Shown here in pieces: positions 57,230-64,000 of a stretch of DNA of 64,000 nucleotides. The notes below the pieces were generated by a model. That model was not told the DNA's origin. It ran no database searches and saw only the letters and a program-made list of their open reading frames with translations. A program made the position numbers and the translations under genes. Source of the stretch: Carnegiea gigantea (Eukaryota > Streptophyta > Magnoliopsida > Caryophyllales > Cactaceae); NCBI GenBank assembly GCA_029747015.1, contig JAKOGI010000006.1, positions 1-64,000 on the forward strand. The letters are read 5' to 3'. Positions within the stretch are counted from its first letter, which is position 1, and the number at the start of each line of letters is the position of its first letter.

Positions 57230-58353
57230 GAAGATTGCTGAACAATAAGAGCAATTGCGTAAAGAACTATACTCTAATAATCCTCTAAAATTTTGGGATA
57301 AAGATAGGACATTTGTAAAGATTACTTTGTTAAATCCCAACCCTATTATCCAAGTCAAACAAATGGCGTATACACACCAGGATATCCAAGAATTTAATAA
57401 GCAAATCAAAGAGCCATTAGATAAAGAGTTAATCAGCAACCGTGAGAGTCCTTACACCAGCCTCCCTTTCATGGTAAGAAATCATGTTGAGATAAAACGA
57501 GAAAAAAATTAGAATGATAATCAATTTCCAAAAACTTACTGATAATACCATATTTGATGGTTATTATATTCCTAACAAAATAATCATTTTTTGCAGAATT
57601 CAAGGAACTTCGTGGTTCTCGAAAATGGATTGCAAAAGCAGATACTGACAAATTAAATTGGATGAAGAAAGCATTCCTTTAACTACTTTTAGTGTCCCTC
57701 AAGGACATTATGAATGGATAGTAATGTTATTTAGTCTAAAAATGCACCTCAAATATTCCAAAGAAGAATAGATAACATTTTCGAAAATCTTAATTACTGT
57801 TGTCTAGTTACATCAATGACATCTTTATCTTGTCCAAGACCATAGAACAATACAAAGATTATATCCTAACTGTCATTCAAAGATGCATTGATCATGGTAT
57901 TATTCTTGGTAAATATAAGTACAGCTATGCTGAATAAGAAATTGAGTTTTTAGGTCTAGAAATAAAAGCTGGACAGATCATCCTGCAAAAGCATATTTTA
58001 GAAAGAATAGAAAATTTTCCTAGAAAGATTGAAGACAAGAAGCAATTAGAAAGGTTTCTTAAATGTCTTACCTATGTTTTAGATCTCATTAGCTAAATTG
58101 AGAAAATTATTACAGCAAAAACTCAACAAAAAAGTAAGTTGGACATGGACACCTTAGTGATTCAAAGATTGTTCAAAATTTCAAAAAGATGTGTAAAAAT
58201 CTTCCAGTTCTTAATTTGCCTAATAAAAGAGGTGATTTAATTCTTGAGACAGATGCTAGTAATGAGCACTGAAGTGCAGTGCTCAAAATCAAAGAAGGAG
58301 AAAAACTTTGTAAATATTACAGTGGAAGATTTAATAAAGCATAATGCAACTAT
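57230..58353 (+). pseudogene. Caulimovirid reverse transcriptase, broken
   Basis: The N-terminal approach region is open at 57255-57512 (MAYTHQDIQEFNKQIKE, then FMVRNHVEIKR). Conserved RT blocks follow in shifting frames: FDGYYIPNK (57553), SVPQGHYEWIVM (57691) and a catalytic-site relative read as YINDI (57818), where the family has Y-x-D-D. FLGLEIKAGQI follows at about 57948. The RNase H start with ETDASNEH lies near 58246. Multiple stops and frameshifts are present. At 58354 the region is interrupted by a DNA transposon. Confidence 0.8.
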
Positions 58354-58361
58354 CTCATGAT
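58354..58361 (+). repeat. Target-site duplication, left copy (CTCATGAT)
   Basis: CTCATGAT directly before the transposon end TAGGGATGAG; the same eight bases occur at 59087-59094. Confidence 0.9.
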
Positions 58362-59086
58362 TAGGGATGAGCGTGGGGCGGGTACGGAGCAGGTGGAGTT
58401 GTACACGTACCCATAACCATTTTGAAAAGTCATCCCCATACCTACACCAATACCCATTGGGTTTTCAAAATGTATCCCCATATCAATACCCATTGGATAT
58501 TTTGGGTTTTATTCCGGTATATATAGATATTAAAATATAATACCCATTGGGTATGATAGTTTCTTTTATCTAAAGAAATTCATAAAACTAAATTCAACTA
58601 GGCAAAATGCTCTAAAGAAATACAATATCTATTGGATTAAGTGCAAGAGTTCATACTTAGTTCATAAACAAAAACTACATTCTAAAAATGACTAAAATGA
58701 AGAGTGAGGGACACAACAAAAGAGTTAGGATTTTAGATTTGTGAGTCGTGAGTTACCTGACTTCATGTATCGACATAGTAAATAAGCAACACAATTGGAT
58801 ACATTGCATAGTTAGGGGTATGAGGCTTTCTTTTTAAATGAATTACCGATATTCAAAGCTTAAATCTCTACTCAACAATTTATTTTACCCCCTAAAAAAA
58901 TTCGGGCACGGGGCGGGTATGGGTATGGGGCGAGTGATGCCCATACCCGAACCCGTACCCATATCCATACCTATTTTCAGTGTACCCACCCTATACCCAT
59001 TTTTTCCAATTTTTCATACCCATACCCACTATAAATGGGGCAGGTTTGGGGCGGGTTTTCGGGTTCGGGTGCAACTCTCATCCCTA
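58362..59086. mobile_element. Non-autonomous hAT-type element (725 bp) inside the pararetrovirus
   Basis: The ends are TAGGGATGAG and its complement CTCATCCCTA (ten perfect bases). Perfect octamers CTCATGAT flank both sides. GC-rich arms with GGGGCGGGTACGG, ATACCCATTGGGT and GGGGCGGGTATGGGTATGG surround an AT-rich core with no transposase. Eight-base duplications are characteristic of hAT transposition. Confidence 0.9.
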
Positions 59087-59350
59087 CTCATGATGGAAAA
59101 AGAGATCCTTGCAATCATTGGAGGAATTGAAAAGTTTTAATCTTTTTAGCCTAAAACCTTTTCTTATTCAAGCTTAGTCCAAAGAAATACTTGGTTTTTT
59201 TGAAAAAAACTGTGTTGACAATTATGACTTAACCAGCTTTCTTTCTCAATTGAACACATATGGGGATCGAAAAATTCTCTAGTAGACAGTTAAACTCGTG
59301 AGCTTGCCAATGGTGATCACCAGAGTAGAGCTCCTGTCGAAAAGGAGGAA
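59087..59350 (+). pseudogene. Caulimovirid RNase H tail, right of the hAT insertion
   Basis: Directly after the right target copy the viral sequence resumes with EKEILAIIGGIEKF, the family's RNase H block. Further fragments (FSIEHI, then TRELANGDH) follow in broken frames. The resumption at the exact target site shows that the transposon landed in an already integrated copy. Confidence 0.72.
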
Positions 59351-59360
59351 ATCCAAAATA

Positions 59361-60335
59361 AAATGCTATTACTGTTAGAACAAGTTTTTGCTTCTAGTAG
59401 AATCCTTATTGATTTGGAATTCCATACTAAAAGTAGATCACGCTTCGGTCTACTGTCTTCCGACTATCTAATCGCACAAAGATTCAGTCTTTTAGAATTA
59501 GAAATGAATTACTTAATGTGTCTTTATGATATTCAAGAAAAATGGTTTAACGACTAGTATGCAGGTTACATTGACTACTGTCATAATTACTCTTATGATA
59601 TTTGGGAGTCATGGAGTACTACAATCATCTTTTATGATAGATCTAGAGTTGGTGGTCTTAAATTCCCAACAATTTAATGCATCCCGATGACCCCATTAAT
59701 AAAACTTGGGAATATAGAATAATAGCTTACCTCATGAAAATCCTAGATCCAAAGTATCCATTCTTCTCAAGAGTAACTAAGTTTTAAGAATGCAAGTTTA
59801 AAAGGATTCATTGGATTCTCATATCCCCTGATGGTCCAACAAAACTTCCATAGAGTAGAAGCCTTGTCGAGGTACATTGCGTAATAATTGAGTATGAAAA
59901 TGGAAAGATCGAGCCAGTCCATTATCTTGTTTAATTGATTGATTTAGATGACCCTAATGACCAGTGTCAAGAATGATTTCCAGAATGATAAGAAGTAGTT
60001 AATGATCCTCCCTTATCAAGACACATTGGTTTTTACAACATTTATCATCAAATTTGGGCCTTGATTAAACAAGGAAGAACATTAATGCATTGGTTCACAC
60101 TGATTTTAGCAGATACATGAAGGCATACTTTAGGAGATGTACTTGATTATCTCTTTGATATTAGAGTCGGAAAATTCTTATGAGAAAGGGAAAGAAATAC
60201 CTTCATGACTTATTTGAAAAATGGGATCTAGATGATCTTCAATTTGATGAAGATTTTGATGATTATCTAATGATGAACTGAAAGATATTATTGAAGATCA
60301 AGATATGGAGAATCTCCATATGGATGACTAGTCTT
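59361..60335 (+). pseudogene. Downstream second frame of the pararetrovirus, function unknown
   Basis: An open piece at 59363-59557 starts MLLLLEQVFASSRILIDLEF. Broken continuations follow at about 59660-60330, with DPINKTWEYRI, LMKILDPKYPFFSRV and an acidic end. It lies between RNase H and the non-coding region. Florendoviruses have a frame of unknown function in this place, so that is the likely counterpart (inference). Confidence 0.5.
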
Positions 60336-60720
60336 GTCAACATTAAGTGCTCTAAAAAATTATTGCACCATTATTGTATTTTGTTAAGTGCCAAGTCAGT
60401 AAAATAATGCAGTCTATTGTAGTCATGTGAGGACAGCTGTAATCATGTGAAAATATCAATGTGTAATGTCGCCATCAGGGAATCCTACATTATCCAGCTC
60501 CTTTATCAAAGGAGAAGCAGAATGCTAAGAGCAGACACAGTCATTTTTGCATATTTTAGCAAAAGAGAAGTCAGGTATCTTCATTTCTTTATGAGTAAGC
60601 AACTCTGATGATCTTTGTAGTTTAAGGCCCTCTTCAAATCTTTCCATTGTAATACTTTCACTTTCATGCTTTTAATAAAAGAAGTTTTCCAGTGGGGAAT
60701 ATTATTCAATCGAAGTCTCA
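60336..60720 (+). promoter_or_regulatory. Pararetroviral non-coding region with polyadenylation signal
   Basis: After the last frame comes a region with GAAGCAGAATGC, TAAGCAACTCTGATGATC and CTTTCATGCTTTTAATAAAAG. AATAAA is at 60674-60679. In caulimovirids this region carries the promoter and terminal repeat. No clear TATA box or tRNA-Met site was found. Confidence 0.5.
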
Positions 60721-61517
60721 CTATCCGTAAAAATATAAAAACTTGATTAGTGATTATGGTTAGAGGTAGGAAACAAAATGGATTTGTATTATGTATGATT
60801 TAAAGAAGGTGTGGTTAAGATTAGCTATTTCTGTAAACTGAAAACTAGAGGAACGCTAGGATCCAGTGTCAACTAAGTTCAGGTAATGGTCAGAACTATC
60901 TAATTAAGCTTTAATCATTTTGTTAAGCATGATGAGCCTCTAATCACAAAAAATATAATATTTATGATATAAGTAGTAGATTGTGATAATTTATATAAAG
61001 TAAAGTCATTATGAGAAGAAAAACACTAACGATAATTATATTTTCTCAAAAACCCCTAGAAAATAACAAATCAGAATTAGTACTCCATTTTGGGGCCAAT
61101 TCATAACTGTAGAAAGTTTAGGGTCAGAAAAATAAATATTTATCTCCCAAAAATACTATAACCCAAACAATTGTACATCGAAAAATAATTACCCAAACCT
61201 ACATAGTCCCAAAAATATTTATCTAAAAAATTAGGTCATGAAAATTATTATACCAAACCGCAGTGGACTAAAAAGGATTTTTTTTGCTAAGTTAGTTTAG
61301 GCTTATTAGGTGTTGTAAGGATAGCAAGGTATTCTCCAAAGGAGGTTAAGCATAGGACATGGGCTATTGTTACTAAAATCCTTCTATGTGTATGGTGAAG
61401 CGATTTTGGGATCGGAACATGATCATGGATTTATTCTTATTATCTACAGCGCAAATTGTGTCCCAAATTTCATTAAACTATTCATTATGACCTGAAGAGT
61501 TGCAAAAGTAGCTGTTC
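60721..61517. other. Intergenic, nothing recognised
   Basis: AT-rich DNA between the pararetrovirus and the Athila-type element. The five bases TGTTC before 61518 would be that element's left target copy. Confidence 0.45.
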
Positions 61518-61703
61518 TGACACTTCCGCAAGCACACGGATGTTGTATTTTAGTTTTAATATCGTTCCTCTAGAGACCAAATGTAATCTATTAAGTTTTG
61601 ACTTATAATAAAAGGCTAAGCAAACAAGTTTTTCCAATAGGTTTTTTGAATTACGCAAATTAACTAACTAGGAAATTCAATCGAATTAAAATATCTAGGA
61701 AAT
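61518..61703 (-). repeat. Truncated 3' LTR fragment of the Athila-type element
   Basis: It matches 62739-62923 closely (TGACACTTCCGCAAGC, TAGTTTTAATATCGTTCC, GGCTAAGCAAACAAGTTT, AAAATATCTAGG) and diverges after ATCTAGG, where gag sequence begins. This junction is the deletion breakpoint. Confidence 0.82.
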
Positions 61704-62640
61704 TAACATTTAATCGTTCTAACTTTTGAGACATGACATCTATTTTAGTAGAGAGCATAGAAATAGCATCAAGTTCTAACTTACCACCAACCCTCTTGGG
61801 TTGGCTTCTCTCATTGGACCACTGGTAGTTATTAAATGTCATCTCCTCAATAAGGTTGTAAGCCTCTTCTTCTATCTTATTCATAAGAGTGCCACCCGTT
61901 GCTGCATCTATAGTAGACCTCACCGGTTGAGTGACTCCATTGTAGAAGACTTACACTATTATCTACCGTTGGAGCCCATGTGGAGATAGCCTCAACAGAT
62001 CCTTGAACTGCTCCCAAGCTTCATAAAGCAACTCGTTTTCCCTTTGAGCAAAGGTAGTAATTTGGCTTCTTAGACTCGCTGTCTTGCTCGGAGAAAAGAA
62101 TTTTACAAGAAAAGCCTTAGTGAGATCATCCCTTCTCGTGATGCATCCGGGAGGCCAAGAATAAAGCCACGCTCTCACCTTATCCCTAAGTGAAAAGGGA
62201 AATACCGTAATCGAATAGCATCAGTAGAAACTCCGTTGAGCTTCAAGGTGTCGCACACCTCTAAAAATACCGAGAGGTGTAAGTTGGAATCTTTGAATGA
62301 GGTGCCTCCAAATTGGGATTATTGCACAATGGAAATAAAAGCCGGCTAGAGCTCAAAGTTATTGGCTTCCCACATTTGTTTCAGCAATGCTAGAGGCAAT
62401 GCCTTGGACTTCCGAGGTGACAAAGTTCCGAAGGGTCCTTCTTTGGTCACCTTTTTCTCCCGCCATCATTGAAGAGGCTTTTTGAGCTTTGGCTCTTTAC
62501 TCCTCTAACTTTAACTTCTTACTCCTAGAGCGAAACATCCTTTCTATTTCCGGATCGAATTCAAAAGGAAAGAGACTTCGCATATAAGTGGAGAAATCCT
62601 GCAAAGACTGCCAAAAAAGACTCTACCAATGCAAATCAAC
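61704..62640 (-). pseudogene. Athila-type gag remnant
   Basis: Reading leftwards: RAWLYSWPPGCITRRDDLTK, FFSPSKTASLRSQITTF and EAWEQFKDLLRLSPHGLQ (62178-61963). Two in-frame stops follow (TAG where Trp is usual, then TAA). Then come FYNGVTQPVRSTID and TGGTLMNKIEEEAYNLIEEM, ending at the deletion junction (61660-61923). The part upstream of 62178, up to the primer site, has further frame damage. Gag builds the particle; this copy is a fragment. Confidence 0.78.
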
Positions 62641-62714
62641 AAATTACAATGAAAAGAGAAACACAAAAAATACTTAGTCGATCTATAAAGGCGAACTTAA
62701 TATCCACAAATTGG

Positions 62715-62732
62715 TCCTCGGTAATGGTACCA
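62715..62732 (-). promoter_or_regulatory. Relic primer binding site, tRNA-Asp type
   Basis: The minus strand reads TGGTACCATTACCGAGGA six bases after the LTR end. Compared with the tRNA-Asp site common in Athila/Tat elements (TGGCGCCGTTGCCGGGGA), it differs only by C-to-T and G-to-A changes. Confidence 0.6.
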
Positions 62733-62738
62733 AAAACT

Positions 62739-64000
62739 TGACACTTCCGCAAGCGCACCGGTGTTATAGTTTAGTTTTAATATCGTTCCCAAAGAGATCA
62801 AATGTAATCTATTGAGTATTGACCTATAATAAAAGGCTAAGCAAACAAGTTTCAATGGGTTGTTCGAATTACATAAATTAACTAACTGGGAACTTCAATC
62901 GAATTAAAATATCTAGGGGATTGTTTTGCCTAGTAAAGAACTGGATCAGCGGATTAAATCATGCACTTAACTTAGATTGGACGATTGAAAGTAGTGCAAT
63001 CGATCTAAAATTCAGCCTTTTCTTTTAAAATAATCTGAATTGCCTAAACTAATCCAATTAACATTCTTTCAAATGCCCTTGTTTCAGTCTAAGTTATAGG
63101 TTTTGTATTGGCTAAAGTTTCCTCTTAACAGGCAAATCTCTTTCAAGTATTGCTAAATCAACTCCTAACTTGTCGATCAAATAGCAAGTTTCTTCTTTCG
63201 CTACTTCACTTAATTATCTAGTATAAGCAAGCAAATTTGGCCAACATTTACTTACACATTTCAATCACAAGGTAGAATTCAATCATTCCAACATAAAATA
63301 AGTACAAGCAATGAAGATTAAGAATCCAACATCAATATTTTGGCTAACAAACCCCTAGATTAAACAAACTACTCACTCATGTTTAAAATTAATAACAAAT
63401 TAAAGCAAAAGCTCAAGAAAAATACTAGAGGAGAGAAAACTTAGCAGCAATTTTCAAACCTCCAAAGCCAAACCTTTCAATTCAATTTTCTTCTCCAGCT
63501 CTAAAGAACACAAACTAAGAATCCTAAACCTAATAAAAAATATAAGAGAAAATGAGTGTAGAGAGATCAGTACTCTCTTTTTCTACAGTCGAACCGCCTT
63601 TTATATGCTTGAAACCGAGCATCCTCAGCTATAAAATGGAGGAAAACGAAGAGGCAAGCAATTTTAGGCTTACCATGGACCGTGGCCTTCACCACGGAGC
63701 GTCCATGGTTGCATTTGTCTCGAAATTCTATGGCCCTTCTTTTCCTCCACGGACATGGTGACTTGGGGGCATCATTGGGGAGTCAAATCATACTCAGTTG
63801 AAGGTCAAAGTAAGGGCAAAAAGGTCCAAAAATCTACCAAAAAAAGAACCATACCCAAGTGTAAAACGGAAATAAGAGTTTAGATTATAACATAACGTTC
63901 ATAAATCTGCCTAAAAATGTAGCAAAACGACCCCAAAGTGAAATAAACTGTAAGCATTTATCGTCTTCCAAGCAAGAGGATATCATCTGCATAAAAGGCA
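62739..64000 (-). repeat. 5' LTR of the Athila-type element, continues past the window
   Basis: It begins TGACACTTCCGCAAGCGCACCGG on the plus strand next to the primer relic. Around 63670-63770 it has CCATGGACCGTGG, CCACGGAGCGTCCATGG and CCACGGACATGG, repeated inverted words typical of Athila-type LTRs. No end was found before base 64000. Confidence 0.7.

Larger units (their letters stand above)
54480..60720 (+). mobile_element. Endogenous pararetrovirus (Caulimoviridae, florendovirus-like), decayed
   Basis: On the plus strand, blocks appear in the order coat protein with zinc knuckle, protease, reverse transcriptase, RNase H, a second downstream frame, and a non-coding region with a polyadenylation signal. 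There is no LTR and no integrase motif, which separates it from retrotransposons. The downstream second frame recalls florendoviruses; the genus is an inference. The movement-protein part was not found, so the 5' end is missing or too decayed. Every gene carries stops and frameshifts, and a hAT-type element (58362-59086) splits RNase H. The copy cannot make functional proteins. Confidence 0.82.
61518..64000 (-). mobile_element. Athila-type Ty3/gypsy element with most of its interior deleted; right end outside window
   Basis: TGACACTTCCGCAAGC occurs at 61518 and again at 62739, marking the inner/outer starts of two LTR copies. The left copy is only about 186 bp and runs straight into gag. The right one follows a primer-site relic and runs to the window edge. 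Between them only gag remains, so the deletion removed the rest of the left LTR, pol and the end of gag. Gag motifs such as TGGTLMNKIEEEAYNLIEEM and NNYQWSNERSQPK are typical of Athila/Tat-type elements. Confidence 0.78.

Overview
The window is eudicot-type plant nuclear DNA. It holds plant retrotransposon lineages, an endogenous pararetrovirus, several small DNA transposons and one intact plant gene, an adenylate isopentenyltransferase (IPT) for cytokinin synthesis. The species cannot be named from the sequence. Apart from IPT, nearly everything recognisable is a transposable element or an endogenous viral copy, and most of those are broken.

Layout, left to right. 1-8648: a minus-strand Ty1/copia element of Sirevirus type. 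It has one full LTR, an initiator-Met primer site, decayed gag-PR-IN, an open RT-RNase H frame and an extra reading frame that runs off the left edge. 9061-10070: two related MITEs in inverted orientation. 10073-21406: a Ty3/gypsy chromovirus of Tekay/Del type on the minus strand, with 2.65-kb LTRs, a two-part leader reading frame and gag-pol full of nonsense changes. 21782-22777: IPT, intronless, minus strand. 23.2-36.9 kb: AT-rich intergenic DNA with hAT-like and Tourist-like MITEs, SINE-like 3' ends, microsatellites and an Athila-like LTR relic. 37.0-42.7 kb: a plus-strand L1-type LINE relic. 45751-53613: a complete 7.9-kb LTR element that encodes only a GAG-like protein (TR-GAG type). It has two tandem-repeat arrays (85 bp and 44 bp) and LTR promoters packed with W-box motifs. 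54073-54410: a Tourist-like MITE. About 54.5-60.7 kb: a decayed caulimovirid (florendovirus-like) insertion on the plus strand, itself split by a 725-bp hAT-type element with a perfect 8-bp target duplication. 61518 to the right edge: an Athila-type element whose pol region has been deleted.

How it fits together. IPT is the only host function seen, and the Tekay 5' LTR begins about 375 bp beyond its stop codon in the same orientation. Other elements supply structure: nested insertions, lesions that look like cytosine deamination, and non-autonomous derivatives that would need pol proteins from elsewhere. The least explained parts are the TR-GAG element with its W-box LTRs and arrays, the leader reading frame of the Tekay element, and a GAACACC/GAACAACC word family spread over the Sirevirus. 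Identifications rest on motifs read by eye; no database search was run.
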